Shown piece by piece: positions 11,250-21,996 of a stretch of 64,000 nt of DNA. The notes under the pieces were generated by a model. The model had not been told where the DNA came from. It ran no database searches and was given only the letters and a program-made list of their open reading frames with translations. Source of the stretch: Phytopythium helicoides (lineage: Eukaryota > Oomycota > Peronosporomycetes > Pythiales > Pythiaceae). Position 1 is the stretch's first letter. Each line of letters opens with the position of its first letter. Both the position numbers and the translations under genes were made by a program. The DNA lies in NCBI GenBank assembly GCA_024867545.1, contig JANFNE010000050.1, positions 186,001 through 250,000 of the forward strand, given 5' to 3'.

Positions 11250-12880
11250 AGTACACAAACAATGAGATCAGATTGTGCAGTGCACGGGTTGACGTAATAG
11301 TCATTCACAGGGTTGATGTGCAATCAATTGGCTCTGTTATCCATCATTTTTTACAGCGCACAACTCCTTGTGCCTCTCATTGCACGCGCTCCGCACATTT
11401 TCACAGAGCAACAGCGCCATTTCGGATTTTACTGTGTATCTAAGCGATTGCTATGGCACCGACTCAAAAACGCAAAGAGAGAACGACAACCATTCCATCG
11501 GAGGCGGACTTCCGTGCTGCTGCTGCTGACGTCTTCTTGCTCGAGACGGCGAGGAAGGCCAAAATCGCTCGGGTAACTCCGCGCGATTTATTAAGCGAAT
11601 CCGAGGACGAGGTGAGCGCCGCCTGCCCCTTGTATGAGCTATCGTTGCGGGCCGAAGGCCCTGAGGGAATCCTGGAGTTCACCAACTTCACGCCCGCCGA
11701 GTTTGACCGCATGTGGGAACGCATCAAGAAGTTTGTCCTCACCTCCTGGAATGTTGGCCGCGGCCAAAAGTGCCAGCACACGGGGAAGGACGTGTTCTTT
11801 ATGACTGTCACCGCGCTGAAGCATTGTGGGCGATGGGACACAGTGGCAGCTGTATTTCGTATAGCGCCAGCCACCTTCCAGAAGATGGTGCGGACGTTCC
11901 TGGCGGTGGTGACACCACACTTCTACAGTCTGTTTGTTGATGTGACATGGACAATGGCAGCACTGGTGAAGGCGGGAAAGACGTTTGACAACTTTCCGTG
12001 TGCTAGGTACGCGTGTGACGTCACCTTCCAGCACTCAAACAAGCCCTCAGGCAACCTACACGAGACGAAGCTGTACTACAGCGGCAAACATCACCTCTAC
12101 GGGTACAAGGTGGAGGTGTCGGTCTTGCCGGTGGGGCTCGCGATCAATTGCACTGAGCGAGCCCCATGAGGCGAGTCCGACATTGGCATCTTCAGAGCCA
12201 ACGCAGCATTTCATGCGTTAGCCATGAAGAAGCTCCCAAGTGAGAGCGAGCTGGCCGACAATGGGCCAATGATCGACAAGTACCAAGGCTCATGGGCAGT
12301 GCTGGTAGACAAGGGCTACCAAGGGCTCGCAGAAGAGGTCCGTGCTATCCATCCCAAGAAAAACAGACGCCTCCACCCACTTAGTGTCGATGACGTGCGC
12401 AAGAACGATCGCATCTCTCACGATCGTGTTATCGTTGAGAACTACTTTGGGCGCATGCGCTCGCTGTGGGGCGTATGCGCGGACAAGTGGCGCTGGGACA
12501 AGAACCATTATGACTTGTTCTTCCGCTCGTGCCTCGCGCTCATGAATGCTCACATCCGCCTGTATCCACTTCGTGCGGAAGACGGTCGCAATTTCGACCG
12601 CTACGAGACGCGATTAGTGGAGGCTGGGTTGCAGATTGAGGCAGACACAGCAACCAAGCGCCTGCAGTACCGTCAGAATCGCGAGAACAGAATCAGCACG
12701 TCCACACGCTCGAGAAACAGCCTCTCTCCCAGCCACTCCTACGACTTTCGTGGTGACGACGATGACGAGGAAACCCACATGTAGTGACTAGTTTGACCTA
12801 GAGGAGAGAAAGCTCAACAATCAAGCGTTCGACGTCTAATGTCGGTGGTAACCTTGTTTGTGATTTGACAACTGTGTACT
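11250..12880 (+). mobile_element. PIF/Harbinger-like DNA transposon
   Basis: About 1.6 kb inserted in element D RT sequence. Short terminal inverted repeats AGTACACA at 11250-11257 and TGTGTACT at 12873-12880 are the best candidates for its ends. The flanking bases do not form a clean 3 bp duplication, so the ends are approximate. It holds one transposase gene with a premature stop. Confidence 0.6.
11453..12784 (+). pseudogene. PIF/Harbinger-like DDE transposase with internal TGA
   Basis: Transposase of the DDE_Tnp_4 type, about 443 codons from ATG 11453 to the TAG at 12782. A single in-frame TGA at 12167-12169 splits it into 238 and 186 aa parts; the frame is the same on both sides. Catalytic residues look present: first Asp in YACDVTFQHS, second Asp in VLVDKGYQG, Glu in VENYFGRMRSLWG. 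The N-terminal part has a helix-turn-helix-like block (FTPAEFDRMWERIKKF, then TALKHCGRWDTVAAVF). The C-terminus is acidic (DDDDEE). No Myb-like partner gene is seen. The otherwise clean frame suggests recent inactivation or readthrough. Confidence 0.8.
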
Positions 12881-14915
12881 ATAGAATATTGTGTAGCAAT
12901 GCGGATACGGCACAGAAAATTCGAGAATAGTCTACACAAGTCGATTTGTACACAAGAATCAACCATTTGGGGTCCAAATTCCGGAATGGGCTGGAACTGA
13001 TTGTGAGTTCTATTGAATTTTTGGAGTCTCCCTCGGCATCACTGATCGTTGTCGTCATGAAGAAAAACGGCGTTTACATCCGGTTGTGCATCGACTATCG
13101 CGCAGTCAACAATCTGACTCGCCTAATGGTGTACAATGCCGCCTTTCAACGATCTACACGAGAATCTGGACGCTATGATGTGGTTTTACTCGTTGGATAT
13201 GGCAAGTGGATTCTGGGTTGTACGTACGTACGACTAAGCATGCCAAACTAATCTCAGCTTTCATCACTCCACTTGGCTTGTACCAGTGGACTCGTATGCT
13301 ATTTGGTCTTAAGAACGCACCACAAATCTACTAGCACTTGATAGACAACGCACTCTACGGTGTTCTTCGACTCAAGCGTGAAGAAAATCTAGGATCGGAT
13401 GCGAATGTCTTCACTGAAGGCGTTCTTGCACCCGTTTATCAAAGATTGGTGCTACAGCGAAGATTATACATCGATGATATACTCATGGGAGCTGCCACGT
13501 GGGATGATCTTTTGAGATGGTCGAGAAACTGCTGGAGGCCTGTGATCAGTGGGGATTGTCGTCGTCGAAGACTCAAGATTTGTCTTACAACTGCGACGTT
13601 TTGGCAAGGTTTGGCTCGTTCACGTAAATCGTGATTTCAATGCAACCGCAGATCATATCACTAGAAACCGTGAAAGTCTAAGATAGCAGCAGTAATGACA
13701 CGTCGAGCACAGGAGACCGAAGATCTGCTGGCTACACAACATATTCGCGTTGATTGTATCTGCTAAGCTCAAGACGATGAGTAGTGAATCAAAGTTCTGT
13801 AGTGGTTCATCCTCGGCAAGATCAGAGATCTGACGGCTGAAGATGTTGACGCTTGTTCTAAGATCGCAGATCGGTATGACGTTGGTGAAGACGATCTACT
13901 CTATTTCCTGGGAAAGCGACAGCGCAAGAGAGTTGAAGGCCATGATCTGCAGTTTCGGCTGGTTGCACCAACCACCCTGCACCGTGAGATCTTACATCAC
14001 TACCATTCCAGTTTGGTCAGAGGTCATCAAGGTGTGTCAAGAACGTATGAGAAGGTGTCCCAGTACTTCCACTGGAGCGGTATGCATAGATCCGTTCAAT
14101 AGTTCGTGGGATCTTGCTCCGATTGCTCGACAGGCAAGGGCTAATTAATCTCCGGGTAACATCGTCGCAAGCTACCCATTCCAAGTGATCGGCATGGATC
14201 ACATACCGTCGTTGCCGAAATCTCACCTGGGGAATACGGAGCTTCTGCTATGGATTGGATTGATCAGCACTCGAGCTATGTGGTCGTGTCGGCAAACTCC
14301 AATCGCGAAGCTCAAATGGCCGCCGAAGCCTACGAACGCTGTGTTTTCCGTCGTTTTTGGCGCGAGTGGAATCATTCGACACAACCGTGAGCCCAGTTTC
14401 ATGTTTGAAGTCTTACGAGCCTTTAACCGGCTAGTTGGACAGCAAAGCAGAGCTACACTGGTCTACCGACCTCAAGCAAACGGCATGACAGAGAGTATGG
14501 TGGGTACGATCACGAGAGCAATCAAGATGTACGTCCAAGACAAAGATCAGCGTGATTGGGATGAATACGCAGAACGACTGGTGTTCGCACTCAATACAGC
14601 CTACGATCGGACACAACAAGAGACCCCATACTACTTGGTTCACGGGTGGGATCCTCTATCTACGCTCGAGACTATGATTCCAAGGGGCGACTGTGGTCTG
14701 GCAAGCACGAACCCTAAGATCTGGCGGAACAAGGTATACCTACGCACATGCGGTGGAGAACAAGTTGCTACGTGAAGCTAGATCGACGCGATGATACCAA
14801 CGAAGAAGCGGCCACCGATCCCGAAATCGAGATCGGGTCTCAGGTATGGCTATACTTCGATCGCACCAAGCCAGGCTACGCGAAAAAGCTCGCACACCTT
14901 TGGCATGGCCCATTC
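12881..14915 (+). pseudogene. Element D RT-integrase remnant
   Basis: Right part of D pol. RT pieces read IVVVMKKNG, IRLCIDYRAVN (13040-13115), MIDNALYGVL (13340) and YIDDILMGA (13467). Soon after, sequence equivalent to the pre-integrase linker of E3 appears (ILGKIRDLT, CSKIADRY, 13810-13880), so both RNase H domains are deleted. Integrase follows: an HHCC-type region (VRGHQGVSRTYEKV, CSDCSTGKG, 14020-14140), YRPQANGMTES (14465) and YLVHGWDP (14630). The last part, KKLAHLWHGPF (14883-14915), continues at 23386 on the far side of G1a. Stops and shifts are many. CTAAGATC lies at 13858 and 14714. Confidence 0.82.
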
Positions 14916-15232
14916 TGTGACGGGGCACACAGCACTTCGCGCACGAGGAAGCGTGCAATGCAAGTTTGACTTGCTTTTAGTATAGGTTAAAACTAACCAA
15001 ATACACGTATGCCTTTCAGGGCAAATTGGAGACTGTATTAATGTATGCATTAGAGTGTTCATGAAATGGGTGGTTCCTACAACACACAATGCAAAACTAC
15101 TTGACTAAAGTATGCAAGGCTCATGAGAGCCACTCAACCTCCGGCTCGTACTTAGCCGGAGGGCAATGGGTACACAACCCAGTGTAGCCATGGGCCGTAC
15201 CCATGGGTACGTACCCGTGTAACCCCGTTACA
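14916..15232 (-). repeat. G1a 3' LTR
   Basis: 317 bp. On the coding strand it starts TGTAACGGGGTTACA, itself a small palindrome, and ends GTCACA. It lies only 37 bp from the first ATG of the antisense ORF, so antisense transcription probably starts in this LTR. Confidence 0.93.
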
Positions 15233-15269
15233 CTCTCCCCCACTCAAATTAGAGACACCCCGCACAGGA

Positions 15270-17750
15270 GTGACTCTCGTTCCAATTTGGAACCGCCCGA
15301 CCAAACTGGGCCAGGGCCTGAACAGTCGTTCCAAAATGGGCACTCTCAAAATAGAGGCGCCGGGAACGAACGTTCCAGAGCCGCCCGTCAAAACACGACG
15401 GCGCGGCGGGGAGCGAGCGCTGCATCAGCGCTTCCGCTCAGCACTCACAGTGCACACGCTTGGGCCAGCGATGGCCAAGCAGACCTCCATGGTCACGCGC
15501 GCCGCGCGAGCGGCAGCGCTAGCATCCGGTGATGCGCGCGCCTCGCCTGCGAGCGAGGGCGCTTCGACAGCGACAGCGACCGCGGCTGCGGACAACGTCG
15601 ACGAGCGACCGGCGCGCACGCGCGACGCCGCTCGGGAGTCCGGCTCCAACACGCCGACGACTCCGACGACGGGCACACGTGCCCGTCGAGCACAGGGGAG
15701 GACTTCCCTTCGTCCAAACGTGGACAGCACCGACACCACGTCGGTGGGGACAGCGCGCGAAAGCGCAGCAGTCACGCGGACGACTCTCAACGAGTTGCCG
15801 CAAGGCTCCGCAGTGGCGGAAGCAGTTGCGAGCCTTGGCTCTGGCCACGACAGTGGCCCGGTTCATTCGCTCATGAACCCAAGGGACTTCCATCCCTTGC
15901 GCGACGCGCCTCCATTGCCGTCGCGGGACGCAGACGTCGACGACGATGCTGCGTCCTTCAGACGTGACAGCCCGTCACGTCGTGAGACTCTGTTCTCCGA
16001 CTCGGAGACCGAGGAGGGTGAGGTAGCAGAGCAACGCTACCTCACGCATGACACTAGTCATGCGAGCATTGATGCTCAGCGTCGTCCGACCGACGACGCA
16101 GGCGGTGAGCGACAGACCGCCGCCGCCTCGGCTCCGTTGGTCACCAACGACCTCGACGAGCAGCAAGAGGACACTCTTGCTCGTCGTGAGGAAGCACTCT
16201 TCGAGGCTTCCGAGGAATTTAGGACGCCTAGCGTCTTCTTTATTCCAGACCAGAGCGACCCACCGGGTGCTCTCGTCTCCGAGATCGGTCGACCGGCGGC
16301 GACGCCTGACCAGATCCATCAGCGTGATGTGAACCATCAGCTGGTGCTGGGCCGACCAGCTCGCTGGTCGTTCGAAGAGTACGGAAAGTACCTTCGCTAT
16401 ATGCTCAGCAAGCGTGAGCGTGGCCCCGGCGGCCTGCGCACGCCGATCAGCCACGAGGTCGTGGTTGTTTGCCATCCGGAGGAGACCCTCCGGATGGGCA
16501 TAGAGCAGTTCTATGCTTGGTGTCGTCGGTACAACCGACCGATTCGAGCATACATGCTCAGCTTCCGCAAGGAAGACGCGAAGGCAGTGCGCACACTGGC
16601 CTTCGAGTTCGCCAAGCTGCGCGTCAGGCGCTTGGCGAACAAGGTCGTGGAGCAAACCCACGAGGTCCCCACTCGGGCGGACCGGGGCTACGTGGCTCGA
16701 CGCAAGCCCGCGCCCCTTGCTCTTCCCGCCTCTAGGCGGAATGAGCGTGCGTCCGCTCCGCGCGGTGACGCTCAGCCTCGGCGCGGTCAAAAGCGCGCAC
16801 GAGGTCCGGGCAGTCCTCTCGCAGAGGTGCCTCGAACTCCCAGGAGTTCTGTGAGTGTGGGTAGCCACGCCACTTCACGAGGATCTGTCGTTGACCACGA
16901 CGGATCCGGCTCCGAAGGAGCGCCTCCACTACATAGTGGGTTCGACCAAGGTGGTCAAGAAGTGGCGGGGGCGGACGCGAGTCCGCCGCGCGCGAGGGTC
17001 GAGCGTCGCTCGCCGTCTGCGCCGGTGACACGGAGTTCCCGTTCACCTGCTCCTGCTCGGAGCCGCGATGATCCACCGCAGGATCTCGTTGATCGGTATT
17101 TCGATCTGACAAAGGATTATGATATCCTAGATCAGAAGTATCGTCGTGCTTCCGATCTTGCTCGCGAGCGCCGTGAGGTGCTCCGAGCGCTCCGAAAGGA
17201 GCAGGAGGAGTTGAAGCAGCAGTGCTCCTACCTCCGTGGTCAAGTTGACCTGCTGCGCGCTGCGCAGTCGACAGCCGTTGCTGTCTCACAGCCGTATCAG
17301 GCTGCTGCAGCCGCGCCGCTGTCGTATTACTCGACGGCGCCGGCTGCCTCGGCGTCGCGGTACCACGCTGGGTACCGAGAGGCTCGTCCTCGTGACGAGT
17401 GGATCCCTCACCATGAGGATCGCTACGGGCCGTACCGTAGCCACGTCGATGCGTCTGGCGAGTATCGCCAGTACCATCAGCATGGTCCGTGGTACGACGG
17501 GTACGGCTATGCGTACGATGATCTCGGTCGTCGGATCGACCGTCATCGAAGTCCTTCTCGGGACTCTGGTGCAGAGCGATCTCGCTATCGCTATGAGCCC
17601 TATGGCTCGCAGGTACCTGCACCTGCACAGGCGGTTGCTGCGAGGGCAACCCCTGTTGATGCTTCGCAGGAGACGAAGCAGGAGGCGCCGCCAGCGGCTG
17701 CCTCCAATCCTCCGGCATCTCAGCCAGTTGAGGATCGTGGTACGGCTTGA
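15270..17750 (+). CDS. G1a antisense ORF, 826 aa, unknown function
   Basis: Intact ORF on the strand opposite gag-pol; its last 1019 bp overlap the 3' part of pol. First ATG 15270; a second candidate is 15470 (MAKQTSMVTRAARAA). The N-terminal 300 residues are low-complexity and charged. A compact middle region (about 350-470) has EEYGKYLRYMLSKRERG, IEQFYAWCRRYN and SFRKEDAKAVR. A Pro/Arg/Ser-rich stretch containing KRARGPG follows, then a predicted coiled coil (DLTKDYDILDQKYRRASDLA through EEL..., about 610-660) and a Tyr/Arg/Pro-rich tail. G1b encodes a diverged protein with the same order (772 aa), so this is a conserved gene and not a chance frame. I recognise no family. A nucleic-acid-binding or coiled-coil accessory protein is only a guess. 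Confidence 0.75.
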   Translation: MTLVPIWNRPTKLGQGLNSRSKMGTLKIEAPGTNVPEPPVKTRRRGGERALHQRFRSALTVHTLGPAMAKQTSMVTRAARAAALASGDARASPASEGASTATATAAADNVDERPARTRDAARESGSNTPTTPTTGTRARRAQGRTSLRPNVDSTDTTSVGTARESAAVTRTTLNELPQGSAVAEAVASLGSGHDSGPVHSLMNPRDFHPLRDAPPLPSRDADVDDDAASFRRDSPSRRETLFSDSETEEGEVAEQRYLTHDTSHASIDAQRRPTDDAGGERQTAAASAPLVTNDLDEQQEDTLARREEALFEASEEFRTPSVFFIPDQSDPPGALVSEIGRPAATPDQIHQRDVNHQLVLGRPARWSFEEYGKYLRYMLSKRERGPGGLRTPISHEVVVVCHPEETLRMGIEQFYAWCRRYNRPIRAYMLSFRKEDAKAVRTLAFEFAKLRVRRLANKVVEQTHEVPTRADRGYVARRKPAPLALPASRRNERASAPRGDAQPRRGQKRARGPGSPLAEVPRTPRSSVSVGSHATSRGSVVDHDGSGSEGAPPLHSGFDQGGQEVAGADASPPRARVERRSPSAPVTRSSRSPAPARSRDDPPQDLVDRYFDLTKDYDILDQKYRRASDLARERREVLRALRKEQEELKQQCSYLRGQVDLLRAAQSTAVAVSQPYQAAAAAPLSYYSTAPAASASRYHAGYREARPRDEWIPHHEDRYGPYRSHVDASGEYRQYHQHGPWYDGYGYAYDDLGRRIDRHRSPSRDSGAERSRYRYEPYGSQVPAPAQAVAARATPVDASQETKQEAPPAAASNPPASQPVEDRGTA

Positions 17751-20700
17751 GTAGCCCCACGTAGAAGACCGGATGGGTCTTCATCCTCGATGGGATGTTG
17801 AGCCTGTACGCGTTGCCGTGTACGGCTTGGACCGTGAATGGTCCGATGAAGCGAGGCCTCAGCTTCGTCTTCGTGACCGCGGTGACCGCGTTCATCGGTA
17901 GGTTCTTTGCATTTAGCATAACCAAGCCACCGACTTTGAATACATGTGTATTCTTTCGACCAGACTTATCGCTTTGCTCTTTTTGTCGGTCTTGCGATGC
18001 TGCCATGGCATCTCTCACGCGTCCAATGACGCCGAGACGGTTCTCGACGAACTCGTCTAGTTGCTTTCGCAACGCGGCTGGCTTGACAGCCGCCAAACGG
18101 GAGGCGTACTCCGCCTCTGCCTCAGCATGTGGGCGGAGAAGCCGAGCCTCTCCCCCACTCGAACCAGAGCCCCCGGGTCCCACCGGTGAAAGGCTCAGCG
18201 GCACTCGCGGGTGCCGCAAGTGGTTCACGAAGAACGGCGTGCAGCCCGTCGAGGCATGCACGGCGTTGTTCATAGCGAACTCCACTAGCGGGAGCTTCGC
18301 GCTCCATGACTTTGGAGCAGCAGCACATGTGCTGCGGAGGATATCCTCCAGAACGCGGTTCGCGCGTTCGGTCTGACCATCCGTCTCAGGGTGGTCTGCA
18401 GTCGACATCATCAGTCGACTGCCGAGCAGCTGGAACAGCTCTCGCCAGAACGAGGCATTGAACCTCGGGTCTCGGTCCGAGACGATGGACTCAGGCAGTC
18501 CATGAGCACAAAACACGTGCTTGATGAACAAAGCGGCCGCCCCGGGGCCGTCGATGTTCTCTGAGCATGGTGCCAGATGCACCATCTTGCTCAGACGGTC
18601 CACGAACACCAACACGCCTGTGTTGCCGTGGCCGTCCTTCGGTAAACCGAAGACAAAGTCCAAACTAACGGACCTCCAGCAATCCGCTGGGACTGGCAGA
18701 CTGGCCAGTGGCGCGGCGGCTGATGGAGCCGCCTTGACGCGCTGACATGTTTCACATGTCTTGATGTACGTGGCCACCCACTTGTACATGTGGGGCCCCC
18801 AGTACCTGCTGCTTACCGCAGCGTAGGTCTTCTCACGACCGAGATGACCACTTACGAGCGCATCATGCGCCTCGTAAAGGATTTGATACCGCAGATCCTC
18901 TGCCAAGGGTATCGCAATCCGAGGGGGATCCGATGGATCCACGCTGTAATACAGCAGTCCATCCGCGTACGTGTACCGGTGGACTCGGGCGCGTAGTCGC
19001 GCCGACAAGCTGTCCTTGCCTGCTGTGCGCAGGTGCTCGATCAGTGCTGTGCACTGATCGTCGTCGGCGTACGCCGCACGAATCCGATCGATCAGATCGA
19101 TCGTGAGCGTCGCGATGTGTGACAGCTCATAGTCTGGTCGACGCGACAGAGCGTCTGCAAGCACATTCTGCTTGCCTGGCTTGTACTCGACGCGGAAATT
19201 ATATTCCGCGAAGAATGACAGCCAGCGCGCCATCCTCTGCGAGAGGTGTGGCGACTGCGTCGCTGTCCGCAGCGACGCATGGTCTGTGTAGACCACGAAC
19301 TCACGTTCGCCGAGCAAGTGCACTCGGAACTTGACAAGAGCGTACTTCATCGCAAGTAGCTCCTTGTCATGAACTGGATAGTTCTTCTCGGCGGCCTTGA
19401 GCTGCCGAGACTCGAACGCTATAACGCGTTCGTGACCGTCCTCATCGGTCTGCAGCAATGCACAACCGATTGCAAAATCGGAAGCGTCGCACACGACGCT
19501 GAACGGCTTCTCGTCGTTCGGGAGCGCCAGGATTGGTGCTCGGAGAAGACTCTCCTTGATGCGTTCGAATGCATCCTGCTCGGTCGATGACCAGCGCCAC
19601 TCTGCATCCTTCTTGAGGAGCAGTGACAGCGGACGTGCCATTTCGGCGTAGTTCTCGCTGTGCTTGTGCAAGTAGTTGGACAAGCCCAACCACTTGCGCA
19701 AGTCCTTCTGGTTCAGTGGAACCGGCCATTCGACAATGGCTTTGACCTTCGCGGGGTCCGCACGCACTCCGTGCTTGCCTAGGAAGCTCCCCAGGAATGG
19801 GATCTCTTCCGCGCCAATGACACACTTGTCAATGTTGGCGAAGAGCTTGTTAGCTCTCATGCACTCGAACACCGTTCGCAAGTGCTCGACGTGCATCTCG
19901 ACGTCCGTCCTGCCATCCTTGGCGCGACTATGGACGAAGATGTCGTCGAAGTACGTTTGCACGTACTCACGCATAGGCCGGAACAAGTTCACGACCAGAC
20001 GATTAAACGTCGCTGGGGCATTCGAAAGCCCCTGTGGCATCACAAGCCACTCCCACAGCATGCCGCTCGGCGTGCTGACGGCTGTCAGTGGCACTGACGC
20101 CGGGTCCATGAGGACCTGATAGTACCCGTCAGTCAGGTCTATCGCACTACGGATAGTGCTGCCCGCCATGTTGTTCAACATGACCTCCTTGCGAGGTATG
20201 GGCGTCTGGGCCGGGATCGTAGCAGCGTTCAACTTGTTGAACGCATGCACGATGCGCCATTTGCCGTTCGGTTTGCGAACGCAAAACGTTGGCGACGAGT
20301 GAGGGGATTTCGACTCCCTCACTAGGCCAGCTTCATGCTTGGCCTTAAAGAACGCGTCGATTACATCGCACTGTTCTTTCGGCAGCGGCCACTGCCTCGT
20401 GACACAATACTTTGTGCCCGGCATGAGGTCAATCTCATGCAGAACTCCACGATCTGGTGGCAGTTCAGACGGCGGGTCTTGCGACACCACGTCTTCGTAC
20501 TCCTTGAGTACCGCGTAGAAGGGATCCTTTGGATCCTTCAGGATCTCGGAGCCGCGGCGGGCATTCACCTTGCCGCGGACCTCCACTAGGACGTCTTCGT
20601 CCATGACAGACGAGCTGTTGAGCTCGGCTGTCGCCACTGTTGGTCTTAGCACGACCACTTCAGCGACTTCACCGCCCTGCAAGGCGTCTGTGAAGTCCTG

Positions 20701-21996
20701 GAAGGACATCTCGTCCAGCTCCACCAGAGCATTTAGCTCTGGGAGCGGGTGCAGTGGCACCGCTGGGGCAATCTCTCTGCCCGAAACTCCGTCAAGGAGT
20801 TTGTACTCCGTCCATTGATGGACTGGACGCGTCGCTTGGAAGCGACCGTCTTGCACTGCGGTTAGTGCTGGGGTGTTCGTCGACACCACGCTCGACGCAT
20901 CATCGTCGGCACGCTGCATCCGTGCAGCAAGAGGTTTCACCACCTCTGCGGGACTCTGCGGTCCGTCGGCACTCGACCCGTAGGTCGGCGCGTGTCCATT
21001 CATGGACACCTCAGGCTCACACTGCCGTTCGGCAGGAGCATCGGTGCGTTTACTTGCACCTCGAGCCATCCGTTGGCTCCGCGAGCTGTCGTCGGCGACA
21101 CTCGCTGGCTCACACCGCCTGTTGGCAGGAGCATCCGCGCGCTTTCTTGCGCTTCGAGCCACACTTTGGCTCCGCGGCCTGTCACCCTTGACAGCCGCTG
21201 GAGTGTCCTCATCACTCCGGGCATCCGTTGGCAGCGGTGCCCAAGTCACATGTGACTTCTTTGGGATCGACTTTGTCCCCAAAGCCGATCGCGCTCCACC
21301 GTGCACGACCACGGGAGCAGCATCGTTGCGATGCTCGACAGTTGCAGCTGTCGGGGGCCTGTCCACAACTTCGGACACCCCAATGAGGAATTCCTCTTTG
21401 TCAACACGACGCTCAAGTCGTTGTTGACGCGGCCATCGGCCAGGAGTGGTGACGCCAGTCGCCACTGCTCTGTCCGAGTAAGCGGGCTTACTCGCTCCGA
21501 TCGATTTGGTTTTCCAATCGATCCATGGCTCATGCTTCTCGAGCCATGGCATGCCGAGGATGAGATCGTATCTCTCATCCAGATCGAGCACCATGAAGCG
21601 CTCGACACTGTCGAAGTCTTCAAAGCGGACACGCAGGTCCGCTAAGATCAATGGGGTTTCCACGATCTTCCCCGTCGCCAGCCTCACGGCGACGGTCTCG
21701 GTGGAAGCCTCCTCGCTTCTCACCGCGGCGAAGGCCTTTGGCTCCTTCGCCAACGTGGCGCGGCGAGCGTAATTGCTCGACGCGCCCGAGTCGATGAGAA
21801 CCCTCATCGACTCCGCGTAGCCCTTCACGTCTACCTGGACCACCAACAAGGGCACGCTGTTGGCGTCCACTCCAACACGAGAGAGCTCGGCTCTCTCGGG
21901 GGCTAAGCCCCTGTCGTGATCGCCACCCCGATCACGACTGGAACTTAGTGTTCCCCCAGTAGGGCGCCCCGCGCCTACTGGGACTTGGAGTTTCCC
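16732..21996 (-). CDS. G1a Pol polyprotein with C-terminal chromodomain
   Basis: Pol in the -1 frame relative to gag, entered at the slippery site 21990-21996; the frame is open from 22158. Domains in order: aspartic protease (RVLIDSGASSNYARRA), a long Ser/Arg-rich spacer, RT (RIVHAFNKLNAATIPAQTPI, MPQGLSNAPATFNRL, YFDDIFVHSR), RNase H (FSVVCDASDFAIGCALLQ, YTDHASLRT), and integrase (SGHLGREKTYAAV...CETCQRVK; LDFVFGLPKDGHGN; SDRDPRFNASF; HPETDGQTERANRV). After integrase comes a variable, His/Arg/Ser-rich tail of about 250 residues that overlaps the antisense ORF, then a chromodomain (YVVEALLRSR, QILVKWRGYPHSQNSWE). There is no stop inside. Chromodomains of this type bind modified histones and direct integration. 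Confidence 0.93.
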   Translation of the reverse strand, partial: GKLQVPVGAGRPTGGTLSSSRDRGGDHDRGLAPERAELSRVGVDANSVPLLVVQVDVKGYAESMRVLIDSGASSNYARRATLAKEPKAFAAVRSEEASTETVAVRLATGKIVETPLILADLRVRFEDFDSVERFMVLDLDERYDLILGMPWLEKHEPWIDWKTKSIGASKPAYSDRAVATGVTTPGRWPRQQRLERRVDKEEFLIGVSEVVDRPPTAATVEHRNDAAPVVVHGGARSALGTKSIPKKSHVTWAPLPTDARSDEDTPAAVKGDRPRSQSVARSARKRADAPANRRCEPASVADDSSRSQRMARGASKRTDAPAERQCEPEVSMNGHAPTYGSSADGPQSPAEVVKPLAARMQRADDDASSVVSTNTPALTAVQDGRFQATRPVHQWTEYKLLDGVSGREIAPAVPLHPLPELNALVELDEMSFQDFTDALQGGEVAEVVVLRPTVATAELNSSSVMDEDVLVEVRGKVNARRGSEILKDPKDPFYAVLKEYEDVVSQDPPSELPPDRGVLHEIDLMPGTKYCVTRQWPLPKEQCDVIDAFFKAKHEAGLVRESKSPHSSPTFCVRKPNGKWRIVHAFNKLNAATIPAQTPIPRKEVMLNNMAGSTIRSAIDLTDGYYQVLMDPASVPLTAVSTPSGMLWEWLVMPQGLSNAPATFNRLVVNLFRPMREYVQTYFDDIFVHSRAKDGRTDVEMHVEHLRTVFECMRANKLFANIDKCVIGAEEIPFLGSFLGKHGVRADPAKVKAIVEWPVPLNQKDLRKWLGLSNYLHKHSENYAEMARPLSLLLKKDAEWRWSSTEQDAFERIKESLLRAPILALPNDEKPFSVVCDASDFAIGCALLQTDEDGHERVIAFESRQLKAAEKNYPVHDKELLAMKYALVKFRVHLLGEREFVVYTDHASLRTATQSPHLSQRMARWLSFFAEYNFRVEYKPGKQNVLADALSRRPDYELSHIATLTIDLIDRIRAAYADDDQCTALIEHLRTAGKDSLSARLRARVHRYTYADGLLYYSVDPSDPPRIAIPLAEDLRYQILYEAHDALVSGHLGREKTYAAVSSRYWGPHMYKWVATYIKTCETCQRVKAAPSAAAPLASLPVPADCWRSVSLDFVFGLPKDGHGNTGVLVFVDRLSKMVHLAPCSENIDGPGAAALFIKHVFCAHGLPESIVSDRDPRFNASFWRELFQLLGSRLMMSTADHPETDGQTERANRVLEDILRSTCAAAPKSWSAKLPLVEFAMNNAVHASTGCTPFFVNHLRHPRVPLSLSPVGPGGSGSSGGEARLLRPHAEAEAEYASRLAAVKPAALRKQLDEFVENRLGVIGRVRDAMAASQDRQKEQSDKSGRKNTHVFKVGGLVMLNAKNLPMNAVTAVTKTKLRPRFIGPFTVQAVHGNAYRLNIPSRMKTHPVFYVGLLKPYHDPQLAEMPEDWRQPLAAPPASSPAKHQQGLPSQQPPVQVQVPASHRAHSDSEIALHQSPEKDFDDGRSDDRDHRTHSRTRRTTDHADGTGDTRQTHRRGYGTARSDPHGEGSTRHEDEPLGTQRGTATPRQPAPSSNTTAARLQQPDTAVRQQRLSTAQRAAGQLDHGGRSTAASTPPAPFGALGAPHGAREQDRKHDDTSDLGYHNPLSDRNTDQRDPAVDHRGSEQEQVNGNSVSPAQTASDARPSRAADSRPPPPLLDHLGRTHYVVEALLRSRIRRGQRQILVKWRGYPHSQNSWEFEAPLREDCPDLVRAFDRAEAERHRAERTHAHSA
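21955..21996 (-). promoter_or_regulatory. G1a -1 ribosomal frameshift signal
   Basis: On the minus strand the gag frame reads CG[G GGA AAC]: the X-XXY-YYZ heptamer GGGAAAC (21996-21990). A 7 nt spacer TCCAAGT follows, then a hairpin at 21982-21955 with a 9 bp stem CCCAGTAGG/CCTACTGGG. The gag UAG stop sits in the 5' arm. A -1 slip gives GGG AAA and enters the pol frame exactly. Heptamer, spacer length and hairpin are all kept in G1b. Confidence 0.85.
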
